Under the pieces are notes generated by a model, which was not told where the DNA came from, ran no database searches, and saw only the letters and a list, made by a program, of their open reading frames with translations. A program made the translations under genes and the position numbers. A DNA stretch of 64,000 bases from Simmondsia chinensis (lineage: Eukaryota > Streptophyta > Magnoliopsida > Caryophyllales > Simmondsiaceae), in the NCBI GenBank assembly GCA_018398585.1, contig JAGTTD010000001.1:23115438-23179437 (forward strand), in the 5' to 3' direction. How positions within the stretch are numbered: the stretch's first letter is position 1; every line of letters begins with the position of its first letter. Positions 43,805 through 55,600 of this stretch are shown here, piece after piece.

Positions 43805-46175
43805 GTCTTGAATCCAATTTATGAAAAAGTCCATACTCACCCTTTTTAAGTTTGAACCAAAGGTTTACTGGGCCTAACCTTTAGTGAGCTCAATTACTCT
43901 ATTGTGAAATCAACAATACAATACTGCTTGATATTCCTCTCACTAATAGCTCGTAGTCCAAGGGTAAAGACATGCTTAGACATTGAACGTCTATCATTTT
44001 AATATGACTGGAAGCCTTAAATCAGCATAGCCTACTGGAACTAGCTCTTCACTTTGAAAGATTAGCATAGGATATCTAGTTCTTCTCAAGAACTAGAGAA
44101 AAAACTTCGCTGCCACCTAGTCCATTGGACCCATGTTAGACTAACACCTGCTTACTATACCATAGTATAGCAGATATTAAGTCTTGTGCACAACATGGCA
44201 TACCTGAGGCTCCCACTGCCAAAGCATATGGAATATTCCTCAATTGCTCTTTTTCTTGAGGTGTTCTAAAACACTACTCAAACGAGAGAAAGGGACTCCA
44301 TGCCTGAAAGGTAAAAAAAAAAAAAAAAAAAACCTTTCCTAGAGTCCTCCATGCAATACGTTGATAACATTTTGTCAATATAAGTGGCTAGAGAAAGACC
44401 CAACATCCTACTCTTACGACCTCGCAGAAGCTTAATCCTAAGAGTAAACGTGGCTTCTCCTATGTCTTTTATATTGAGCTATCATGACAACCAAGTCTTT
44501 ACAGCTAATGACACCCCCACATCATTCCTAATAAGTAGTATATTATTGACATACAATACCAAGAAAGTCACTACTTTCTCTTAATGTCATTTGTACACGC
44601 ATGGTTCGTTCAACCAATTGCTCAAAACTATAAGACTTAATTGCTTCATTGTGGCTAAAAGGATCAGATTCAATGCCACGGTCAACTACTAAGGCTCCTA
44701 CTATGAACCTGTCAGATGTCCTGACAATCCTCACACCACACCTAAGCTCTCGTGTACATGGAACATTCTCATTCCTATCAGAAGGTGCATCTAATGCATC
44801 CACTATGTCTTAAGTTGTGTCTAGCTGTTCAGAATTATTGTCACTTTCCTTTAATACTATTTTGTTTTTGTTTTTATTTTTGTAGCTTACTTGCAAAATC
44901 TTTCTCTAAGTGTTTTACATTGTATTTAAAAAAAATTTCAATTAAAAGAACTGTGGAAAAAAAATGGTCCTTGGTCCTTTTATTTGCAATACCATTTTGC
45001 TATGGTGTACCCAGAGCAGAAAGCTCAGATCTTATCTCATTTACAGTTAGGAAATCCAAAAATTCACCAAAAATATTCTCCACCTCGATCTGATCGAAGT
45101 GACTTAACCTGCTTACCTATTTGCTTTTAAGATTCAACTTTTTACTCTTTGAATTTCTCCAAAAATGTCCGACTTATGTCTCATCAGGTAAGCATATCCA
45201 TACCTTGAGTAATCATCCCTAAACGTGGTTAAGTACCCATACCCACCTCTTGCCTAAACATGCATTGGTCCACATACATTTATGTGGACTAGCTCAAACA
45301 AGCCACCGACCCTGTTGCCTTTACTCTTAAAGACAGACTTGGTTATATTTCTTTCTATGCAGGATTTGCAAATTGGTAATGACCTCAAGTCCAAAGCCTT
45401 TATCAGTCCATCTTTAGCAGTCTTTGGATCTTATTTGAATTAATATGACCTAAACGTTGGTGCATTCTGTAGGCATTATCACTTTCGGGGTGTTCTCTTT
45501 TAGAAGATTGAACAAGTGAACTTATGTTAGATTTTTTAAACAATTACCAGAGTTTTGATAAGGAAATAACATGAAAAAAAAAAATTATTCATGTACATGT
45601 GTAAATAAATAATTTATTTCTCATGTTAAAATTTTTATTGCCAAAATCAACTGAATAACAATTATCTATTAACCAAAATACAGAAATAAAATTCCTGTAT
45701 AGCGAAGGTTTAAATAATCAATCCTTTAAAACAAAACTCTATCACTAAAGTCTAAGCTAACATCTCCTACACTTAAGACCACTATTATTGTATTGTCCCT
45801 GACCATCTGGTACAACACCTATCGAGTAGCCTCTAGCCTAGCCTGAGCTCCTGTAACATATTACAGATATGGTCAGTTGAACCTGAGTCCACCCACCTAG
45901 AACCTGGAGGACTCTCAACTGTGCACGACTCAACTAAGTGAGATATCAACATACCTTCACCAGATGGCTTAGCAGTCTTTGTAAGAAGAGTTGCTATGTA
46001 CTTAGTGTAGTTTCTCCTCCAGTGGCCTAGTTTTCTTGCAAAAGAAACACTTTTCTTTTGCTGACTTCCTTATGGAATTGGTTGCTACATAGCAACCTTG
46101 CCCTTTCCTTTCTTTCAAGTTGGTCCCTTGTGAGTAATAAGTAAGTCTAACTTATTTTCCAAGGAAAAGTGATTT
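43805..46175 (-). pseudogene. Deleted gag-pol of H
   Basis: The order is the same as in G: degraded zinc knuckle (CFFCKKTRP, near 46040), protease region (near 45865-45905), integrase with NGIANKR then the same jump to DHFFSTVLL (near 44960-45000), and the linker with an open frame at 44803-44543. The linker passes from DPFSHNEA straight to IKSYSFEQ. The polymerase box reads YVNN (near 44540-44555). The RT and integrase deletion joints are at the same residues as in G. No product is possible. Confidence 0.85.
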
Positions 46176-46379
46176 GGTCCCGTGTGTACATTATTTATTC
46201 CAAATCAAGTGAAGTTTGCCAGCCTTATCCATATCAAAAACACTGTAAATGCAAACAATCATGTAACTATCTTATATGAGTCATGTATAATGCAGTAATA
46301 TATATATTTTTTAATTTAGCATACATAATAGGTCAGATATCTACTAAACTGTACTATAATGCATACAGTGATGACCCAA

Positions 46380-48160
46380 ACACACCACTCCCTCCTCCCT
46401 GGCAGCAGGGTCGCACGAAGCTAGTTCAGGTGAGAACTATTCTCAAATAACATGTTTTCTTGTCACTCTTACTAAACACGATTAACTCACCACTTTACCT
46501 TAGTCTCTAACATGACACAACAGAACACCTCGGGGAGGCTAATGTATCATGCTAGTCAAGTGTAAACCATTACCTAAACCTCCATACAAATACACGAAAT
46601 ACTCCGCGGGCGTGGTCCCATCGCTTCTTTGCACTTCTGTTTATCCCAAAGAAGTCTAACCCTATAATCTGCAAACCACCATCCTCCGCGGGGAGGTCTA
46701 TCGATCCACTGTACTACTATACCTGTAATGGAGACTGTGAGGTTACAACAATTGAAACCTCGCTTCCACTTGATTTTTATAGCCAGTGGTTTTTAATTAA
46801 CTTGCATTTACAACCTAGATTATCTCATAATCCCCTTTAGAATCTCATTCTAAAATTAACCAAAATTAATTAATTAATTTATTCAAATATACTATCATTT
46901 TACAATATTTATTATCTCATAATCTTGCATTAGAATCTTATTTTAAAACCAATCAATAAAATTAATTAATTAATTTTAATTAAAATAATACCAACATCTA
47001 AGTTAGATTATCATATAATCTACTTTTCAAAATCTAATTCCAAAATTAAATTAAAAATAATTTTATGTGAAATCGATAGCAATTTTGTGCTTAGACTATC
47101 CTATAGTCTATTTTTAGAATTTTATTCTAAATATAAACAAACTTTAGACTATCTTATAGTCTATTTTAGAATCTTATTCTAAAAATAAGACAAGCTTAGA
47201 CTATCTCATAGTCTATTTTATAATCTTATTCTAAAATAATTTGAAATAACGTTTATTTAAAATACACTGATTCACAACTTAGATTATCACATAACAAAAT
47301 TTAGAGTCTCATTCTAAAAAATTAATTAATTAATTTATAATTACGTAAATAAATACTGACGTCTACACGTCCAAAAATTTTTTTTATATAAATACTCGCT
47401 GATGTCAGCGCCACGTCAGCGTTGATGTCAGCGTCAGTAGGTGACGTTAGACGCTGACATTAGCGGCTAACGTCGTCATAATTTTTTTCTAAATTAAAAT
47501 AATTAAAATAATTGAATGTAATCCCATTAAATCAATTTTATCCGATCTCGTAAAATTAATTGATTCTAATCCTATTAGATCAACTTTATCCAATTTTGTT
47601 AAAATTAATTGAATCTAGTCTCATTAGATCAATTTTATCTATTATTGTTAAAAATATTTGAATCTAATCTTATTAGATCAATTTTGTCTGATTTTGTAAA
47701 TCAAGACAGTGAACGTACAATCTCATTATACGAACAACATAATCGCAAATTTATGGGTTGTTTTAAATTAACGATTAATTCATTAACGATTTAAACAATT
47801 TAAATCATTACTATAAACAATCTAGTTAACTATTAAATCTTTTAAACAATTTAAATCGATACTTTAAATAACCTAGTTAACTATTAACTCTTCTAACCGA
47901 TTTAAACAACCTAAATTGTTACATTAAAATAATCTAATTAACAATTAATTGCTTTGATGATTCAAACAATTTAAATCACAAATTCAAGCAATCATAAGAA
48001 TTAATTATTAATTCATTATCGATTTAAACAATTTAAATTGATGCGTCAAATTAAACTAATTTTCCTTCTTAATAAAATCTCTATTTTATTAATTTGTAAA
48101 TCTATTTATTTCAATCTTGTTATACCTAGTCATGTATATTACGAATGTAATCCCAGGCTG
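46380..48160 (-). repeat. Leader of H: triloop-hairpin blocks
   Basis: Three neighbouring stems TAGACTAT/ATAGTCTA have different loops: CCT (47092-47110), CTT (47145-47163) and CTC (near 47193-47211). Others are TTTAGAAT-CTC-ATTCTAAA (46836-46854), GATTAT-CTC-ATAATC (46818-46832) and TCTAAT-CCT-ATTAGA (47565-47579). Several GATTTAAA-CAA-TTTAAA type stems occur up to 48040. A TGACGT-rich cluster lies near 47385-47480. Confidence 0.85.
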
Positions 48161-48172
48161 GCTCTGATACCA
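48161..48172 (-). other. Primer binding site of H
   Basis: The minus strand reads TGGTATCAGAGC, two bases from the LTR. Confidence 0.9.
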
Positions 48173-48174
48173 AT

Positions 48175-50309
48175 TGTTGGGAAAAAGAATAAATTTTGTT
48201 GGAAAAATAAACTATGATGCCGACTATTAGGTTCACAGTTCTCAACTATGGTCACAACAATAGGCACCTATTAGAGCACTTAGAGTAGGAGACTCTTCTC
48301 TCTACCTAAGCCCCCGACCGGAGAGTCACACTTCGTGACACCTCACGTGTGAGAGTTTCCGGGAACAGGTTTATCTCTATAAACCCTTTGCCCTAATACC
48401 GGTTGTTGGGATGAATTTTAAAAATTCTCCCTAAAGTTTATGCAGCGAAACAGGTTTAGAATTCATGATTCTAAACCTAGGTTGATTTAAAATTCCTACT
48501 TTTAAATCTACTGACTTAAATTTATAATTTAAATCAACAGATCTAAATCCTTTATTTAGATCTATAGGCCTTTTACTCTAATACATTCATAACAATACAT
48601 AAACTTAAACAGGCATAGTAACAAATACTATAAATAAATAGAAAAGCAAAAGAATAAGGAAAGAAAGACATACCTGAAATTGCTCCAATAATAAAGAATA
48701 TCAAGAAAATCGAGACCCCGCGATCTTCTACGCAATGACCTCGAACTGCCCGGAGGGTGGGCTCCGAAAAATATTAAACAAGGAAAGGAAAATTTTAACG
48801 GAAATTTTTCTCTCCAATTAGATCACTGAAACAATTTCAGAAACCCAAAAATATTTGTTTCAATTGAATGCCAAACCTCTGGAACAAGTGCCTCTATTTA
48901 TAGGAGTATACCAAAGCGAAAAAATTCAATTAATTCGATGTGGGATTGCCTAGTTAAAAACGAAATGCGTCTTTTTATTACGTGTGCCACGTGTCAAAGC
49001 TTGAGTGGTTGGTATCGTGGCACGTGGATCCTCCCCTGGAGCCACCAGTGTCGCACGCTGGTTGGCCCATGTGTGAAGTCGAGGATCGCGATCTAGGCTT
49101 GATCTTTCCCTTTTTTTTTGTTTCCACATGTAAAAATTCATTTTATTAATTTTAATTTTTCAAAATTATTTTATTTTGTAATTTTTAAATTTTATTCATC
49201 TCATGAATAATGTTTGGCAAAATTAATTTACCCATCTTATGGATAAATAATTCATCTCATGAATTCTTTAATATTTTTTCGATGGCAATAATTACAGAGG
49301 CTTGCGCAGAGACCTCAGGGACAATTAAATCTAGCTCCAAATGGGTTAAATTAATCATCTCATGAAATGATTTAATTACCATTTCATGAGACTTTATTTT
49401 ACTAAATAAATCTCACTGCACTCCAGGCTTAAATTATTTATTCGATATCTCTCTATTAAACTGTATTGATGACAACAACCCCTCCACTTGATATCCATGA
49501 CAAAGGATAAATATAACCACTGCCATTATCTTTCTCACAGCTTCTTCATTAGTTACTGACTCGTCCTTCACTGAATATTTCATTTATACTTGAACATATT
49601 CATAGTATAAATTCCAAATGTTAAACACTTGGAATACTTTGGCCAAAGTTTTCGAACTATTCAAATATTTGCGAATCATCTAAGGGGACACCTGTGTCTC
49701 ATAAGAGGCTATAAATTCCCTATTGAATACCTGATCCTTGTCACACTTCATGCCGCTGCCCAATGTGCGTGGGATTTCAGTCATTCGTTTAGACCTTAAT
49801 TATAGTACACCAAGGTGACTAATGCTCCATGCACAAGTCTAGAATACCCTCAGGATTTAGAGTCGTTATTTCATCTCCAATAGTAGTCTAGAAATAAGTA
49901 ATCCACATGGTCCAACTCAGTGCATCAATCTTATTTAACACATTAACCTAACACTTGTGGATCTCCATCCAAATGACCAAGACAAGTCATCTAAAGTGTC
50001 ACGTTATAGTTTTAACATACAAATGGTCCAAACTTGTTTTTGACTACGAGTCTTTCAAACAACAATCCATATCGTTTGTTCCAAGTCTATCTGTGGCTTA
50101 GTCTCATAAATCACTTAGAACAAATATGTAAATTGCAGTCTGAGGACAACACCCATCTCATGGATGTCTCCCAAAAAAAAAAAAATCACATGTAGTATAA
50201 ATGCTTACATACACAAATTTAACTAGGAAACGAATGGAACTTCCATTTATTTTATTAATTAAAACAATAAATCTAGAATAAATTTGGATTTCAGAAAACT
50301 GCTCCTATA
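48175..50309 (-). repeat. 5' LTR of H (about 2135 bp)
   Basis: It starts TGTTGGGA. The right end is damaged (CTGCTCCTATA where others read CTGTTCCTAACA). TATA box at 48894-48902; half-degraded G-box CCACGTGTCA at 48987-48996. Confidence 0.88.
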
Positions 50310-52465
50310 CGTGAGTGCTTTGCTTTCTGAGGAACAACAAAAACAGTATGTGAGGTTGCTCCTTCAATTCAAGGAGCACTTTGCCTGGGAGCATCACAAG
50401 ATGCCTGGCTTTGAGGGGAAAGTGGATGAACATACGTTGCACATTAAGCTAGGCTCGAGGCTCATCATTCATGATCAATGAAGAATATCCGAAAAAGTTA
50501 TAAATTTGGTAAAAGAGAAGCTTGAGAAACTCTTGAAAGCCAAATTTATTAGAACAACCAAATATGATGAATGACTACCTAATATTGTCCTTACGATTTA
50601 AAAGAATGGCAAGATTAGAGTCTGTATTGACTCTATGGATTTGAATGCAACTACCCCAATTCTCAGTAATTCAGCCTCGAGGCATGTGGTATTATCGTTT
50701 ATGGATGACTACTATGGGTATATCCAAGTCATGATAGTTTCGAAAGATACCCACAAGACTATGTTCAAATGTCAAGGGTTAGTAGGGACCTTCAAATGGG
50801 TGGCTGTGCCATTTGGTTTAAAAAAATGTTGGTGCCACCTATCAAGTGGCTATGAACATGATTTTTCATGATCTCATTGGCAAGACCGTGGCAGTCTATA
50901 TAGACGACATCGTGTTCAAATCGAAAATCCAAGTTGAACACTTGAAAGACTTAATGTGTTCTTACGAATGAAGAGCCACAATCTCAAGATGAACTCTTTG
51001 AAGTGGGCCTTTGGGGTATGAGCCACAAACTTCCTAGGCTTCCTTGTACACCGAAGGGGGGTTGAGCTTGACAAGAATAAGGCTAAAGCAATTTAGGATG
51101 CTAAATCGTCCTCGAAGAAGAAGGAATTTCACCGCTTTCTGGGGTAGGTTGTTTTCCAAAGATGTTTGAATTTAAATGTTGTAAGAAAGATTATAGTCTT
51201 CTTTCCAGTGCTGCGACGCAAGTTCGAAAAGGATTTTAAATGGAGAAGCAGCATCAAGCACCCTTCGAGGCCATAAAAAAATAATTGATTAGGCCACCAG
51301 TGTCTATCCCACCTAAACAAGCGAAGCAACTAAAAATATATGTTTCTGCCTCTGCTGCATCAATGGCCATTTGCTTGTATAACACAATGAGAAAGGGTTT
51401 GAGCAAGATGTGTTCTACATGAGCCGTTGCTTAAATTAGTGTGAAATGCAGTATACTTCCATTGAGAAATTGTGTCTATCATTGTATTATGCATATGTGA
51501 AATTGAACATTACTTTATTGCATTCACTATTTACATGGTTGCTCAAACGAATGTTCTCAAATATATGTTAGATAAATCTTAGGAAGGTTGAATAAGTGAA
51601 GCATTGATTTGCTTTAATATGAGTTGATGTATGTGTCACAAAAGTCAATAAAAGGCCAAGCCTTGGCATACTTTTTTGCTAACCATCTTAATATACAAAT
51701 AGAATCAATCCATGAATAAGGGGAGATTTTGGTAGTAGGGGTAGCTCCTTGGGGACTATACTTTGATGGGTCAAAGACAAAATCTAGTGTTGGAGTGGGT
51801 TCATATTTGAATCTTCCTCTAGAATCATCACCAAGCTGCTTATCACCCCTGAGGGTAGGTGCTCTAATAATGGAGCTGAATATGCGACATTGATCATTGG
51901 TCTCGAAACCCTCTTAGAAATGAAAGTTCCTAGTGTAGTAGTGAGGGGGATTCTCGGTTAGTAATTTACCAAATAAGAGGGTAGTTTCAGTGTCCAAATG
52001 AAACCTCAAGCAAGTATATCTGAGTAGTGCAAGAACTATTAAAGAAGTCTAATGAGGTTACAATTAAGTATGTTCTTGAGCACAGAACAAGGTAGAAAAT
52101 AATTTGGCTCAGTAAGCCACTGGGTATAAACTACCCATGAAGTGGCGTAAAAATCCATGGTCATCAAGACAAAGGTTTTAGAACATGACCTCGAATTCAC
52201 TAAGTCCTACACTTATCAGAGCAGTGTGGTTCCAAGGATTCCCTTTGACTGCCTTGAGGTACAAAAAACTATTGTTGAACAAAGTGAGGATTGGAGAAAA
52301 CCCTTAGTGGTATGCTTTAAGAATTCCCGTTAGTTCACCAAAGAAAAAAGATATAAAAATGAGGGCTCATAGGTCTCACTTAGATGATGAGTCTGGAGAG
52401 TTATACAAAACGAATGCCAATGGAGTGCCTCTTAAGTGCCGGGCTTAGATGAAGCCATGCTAGTC
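50310..52465 (+). pseudogene. Reverse transcriptase, RNase H and second (archaeal-type) RNase H of Gypsy D
   Basis: The order is: linker LYVSALLSEEQQKQY...FAWEHHKMPGFEGKVDEH (50310-50460), fingers with KNGKIRVCID (near 50605), motif A-like LSFMDDYYGY (near 50692-50720), VPFGLKK (near 50808), and the polymerase box YIDD (50897-50908). The thumb follows with NFLGFLVHRRGVELDKNKAKAI (near 51029-51095), then decayed RNase H. The second RNase H has FDGSK (51762-51776) and CSNNGAEYATLIIGLE (near 51862-51910). It ends at LDEAMLVM (near 52448-52470), where Athila element I begins. Stops and shifts are frequent. The second RNase H marks the Tat lineage. Confidence 0.88.
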
Positions 52466-52481
52466 ATGGTTGGGGCAATTT

Positions 52482-53871
52482 TTGTACTCACTTTTGCAAT
52501 TTTTATATTTTATAGGTTCGAAATTAAAGTTCTGGAAATTGTCAGATTTTGGTGCAAACAAGAGAAAATTCAATGCGAAAGTAATTAAAATCAAGTCAAT
52601 CGGAGATCGGGATGAGATTGTACGATGCAAGCCCACCTCACGCCACACCAACCTCACGCCACACCAGCCCAAACCTAGCATCATCTCCAGCCAACCTCTG
52701 CCCAGCCCAAGCCCAACTTCAACGTCCACCGAAGATCACCGCAGCTCATCACCTGCTTCGGCTCATCACTAGCACAACCATCCCAGGCCCAACTACAGCT
52801 CATGCATTGCCCTGCACCACTCGGGCCCACCTACGTCTAGCCTCAGTCCAGACCCAACTTTCCCATAGTCTAAGCCCAGTGACCATAACAGCCCACGACA
52901 ACCTGCAGCCTAGCACCTCCAGTCCAGGTGGAAGTCGGTTTTATATAAACGCAGTTTGGGGAATAGTCCTCTGTTTTTGGGATATATTTTTTGCACCACC
53001 TCTCTCCTGTCTTAGCTTTTTCTCTCTCTTTCTTTGTTTGATTTTGCTATTTTTTTCCGTTAAATTAGAACGTGAGCAAAATTAGCATGAAGGCCAACAT
53101 GGGTTCATTCATCTCCTCCTTCACCAGTTCATCCTTGGTGGAGAGCTAAATTGCTCTCTAGGGTTAAGTCTTAGCCCTTTTACTTCTATATTACTTTTAA
53201 TTTGGGCTAATTTGATTGTTTAGAAGAATTGTTTGATTGAGATAAATACTTCAAAGTATTATATTTTTATCGTTTATTCAATTGAGATGATTATTGAGTT
53301 TGTAACCTTTGATCGTTGATGTTGATATTTATAAATTAATTTTTTGTGCTTGTAGCCTTAGGATTAATTAATCTAGCAATAATATTCACTAAATTGTTAA
53401 TTAAAGCCTATCTTCTCTATGCTTTAGTTGGATAGGGTCAAAACATGATAATTAACAATACGTTAGGTAGACCCTATTTTTCTTATGCTTTAGTTAGATA
53501 GGATTAACACGCAATACTAACATCATCTTATTAGGTTGAAGCTTGTAGCTTAAAGCACTACTCGTTTGTTAATCAATAATCCCAATTTAAGAGTTAACGC
53601 AGGAATAATTGGTTAATGATGGATTCGAAACCCTAGGCTCCAATTCTGAAATCTTTTCTCCATTTGAAGTAGAATTCTTTAGTTTAATTGTCATTTCCTT
53701 AGAATAATTAACACACAACCTCTCAATTTTGTTTGAATCAATTTAGGTTATAAACTAAATTCACGTACTCTTAGTCCCCGTGGTTCGACACCCTCTCGTC
53801 CTAGACTTCAATTTGGATGTGTTTAGTGGATAGGGTTTTATATTGAATTTTGATAGATATAGAAAAACACA
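52482..53871 (+). repeat. 5' LTR of I (truncated at its start)
   Basis: It matches the 3' LTR from about 58090 onward (TACTCAC...TTTTATATTTTATAGG) to the end AAAAACACA. It includes a GC-rich block (52640-52940) whose proline-rich ORFs are also in the other LTR and are not genes. A TATA-like TATATAAAC stands near 52952. Confidence 0.88.
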
Positions 53872-53880
53872 TAAAGATTT

Positions 53881-53898
53881 TGGCACCGTTGTCAAGGA
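53881..53898 (+). other. Primer binding site of I (tRNA-Asp type)
   Basis: TGGCACCGTTGTCAAGGA, nine bases after the LTR, is the Athila-type TGGCGCCGTTG... site with CpG-to-CpA changes. Confidence 0.75.
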
Positions 53899-54240
53899 AC
53901 TTGGCATCGCTTGTGATTTTATTTTTGTGATTTTTTTTTCTTAACTTAGGATTTTTAATTTTTTAATTGTTATTGTCTCTTTTATTTAAAAAAATATTTT
54001 CCATTCTTTTCTTAAAAAATGTTATTTTCCTTGTTTTGTCCTTTTTTTGAAGCATTAGTTGTCTTGCAATTTTTGTGCAAAGGTAGATTTTAGGATAACT
54101 TATTATTTGTTTTTCTTTTTCAGTGTTTGTTTTTTTTGTCTTGCTAGTTTTCATTGTCTTGCTAGTTTTAGTGCTTAGTTTACTTGCTTCTTATGACTGT
54201 TTGTTTATGCATGGTCGTCGCTCTTTGTCTCTTAACCTAA
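53899..54240 (+). other. Leader of I
   Basis: A T-rich noncoding stretch between primer site and gag. No feature was recognised beyond T-runs and a repeat of TTGTCTTGCTAGTTTT near 54137-54168. Confidence 0.5.
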
Positions 54241-55600
54241 CCATATTCGACAGTGAAATGGTAAGGACTTTAAGAGATCTTAGAGCTCAACACCACGCAC
54301 AAACCGCAATGGCTGACAAACAACTATGTGCACTTATAGAGTACTTTACTCCCACCATATAGACCTCATCTTCACGCATTAGGTTGCCACTTGTAGCCCA
54401 TCCATTTGAGCTTAAGACACATACCATACAGATGCTTCCTTCATTCCATGGCTTAGGCAATGAGAAACCATATAATCATTTGGACAGTTCTGTGGAGATT
54501 TGCTCAACCTTCAGAATTCCTAACGTTAGTGATAGCACCATCCTACTTTGCCTTTTTCTTTTCTCTTTGAAGGATAAGGCAAAGTATTGGTTAGGCACCT
54601 TACCTAGTGAGATAATTAGTATTTGGACTTGAGTGCAACAAGGATTTCTTAAGAAATTCTATCCGATTAGTAAGACCAACACTACTAGGAGAACCATTAA
54701 CACCTTTGCGCAACTTCCTAGTGTAAAGTTTCATGAGAGTTGAGATAGGTTTAGGGAACTTTTACGCTCTTGTCCACATCATGATCCCTAAATGGTAACT
54801 AGTCTAGAATTTTTATTAGGGGGTGAATAAAAAGGGTCAACAAATTGTTGATGCCTCTTGTGGTGGTCAATTCCTTTGGAAGAATGAGGATGAGGCATGA
54901 TAACTTCTCAAACATTTGAATGAGAATTCACAAAAATCTGCCGCACATGCACGTTTAAATGCTGCTGGGTTAAATAGAGAAGAGTACATGAAATTGCTCA
55001 CACCTCCATATTAGATAAGAAAGTAGACTCTCTTGCCTCTTCTGTGGAGCAGATTACTTCCTTATTTAAGATGACACTGACTCCCTATACTGTGCCTAAT
55101 GTATTTAATACTAAAAACATGTATGGTGCTTATTCTTCATGTTCTAGTGTTTCTCATTCCACATTTGATTGCCTCTACGCTTCACCTTTTGTTGAGTGGT
55201 CATAGGAACAGGTTAATGCAACCCAAGGATTCTCAATGAACTATCCGTACTCGAATACATATAATCCAGTTTGGAGAAACCATCCAAACTTCTCCTGGAG
55301 GCAAGAAGGAGAAGGGCAATTTGTGCCACAACAACTAAATCCATGACCTCAACAATCTGGTATGCTACGACCTCTCGATTTTCAACCAAAATGGTATGCT
55401 TCTAACTACTGTCATGGTTCTAATTTGAATTTTGAAGAGAAGGTCTTGAGTGCACTGAAGAGTTTAGAAGCTAATTCTAAACTCCTCCACTCCCATACAC
55501 AATCGATTTCAAAGCTAGAAACCCAAATAGGTTAGCTAGCTAACACTTTATGTAGGAGAGATGAGGTATCACTCCCTAGCTAGGCTATAGGAATCATGTG
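54240..55600 (+). pseudogene. Gag of Athila-like element I (broken)
   Basis: It begins near the Met at 54258 (MVRTLRDLRAQ). The Athila gag core follows: FELKTHTIQMLPSFHGLGNE (from 54409) with EICSTFRIPNVSDSTILLCLF, AKYWLGTLP, and QGFLKKFYPISKT (near 54645). Next come DRFRELLRSCPHHDP and VDASCGGQFLWKNEDEA, which are typical further downstream. Stops and shifts occur near 54632, 54745 and 54900. The linker to the protease is Gln/Asn-rich. Confidence 0.85.

Larger units (their letters stand above)
41672..50309 (-). mobile_element. Copia LTR retrotransposon H (8.6 kb), non-autonomous
   Basis: It has two LTRs of about 2.12 and 2.13 kb, a primer site, a polypurine tract, a leader and deleted pol, all minus strand. 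It is inserted between the protease and RT of D. Terminal bases are damaged (TGTAGGGA at the left, CCTATA at the right), and no clean target duplicate is visible. It shares the LTR block and the integrase deletion with G. Confidence 0.9.

Noticed and set aside
52470..53085. Proline-rich ORFs of 100 and 157 codons
   Set aside because: They lie wholly in the 5' LTR of I and recur, broken, in the 3' LTR (58182-58448). There are no start-context or domain signals.
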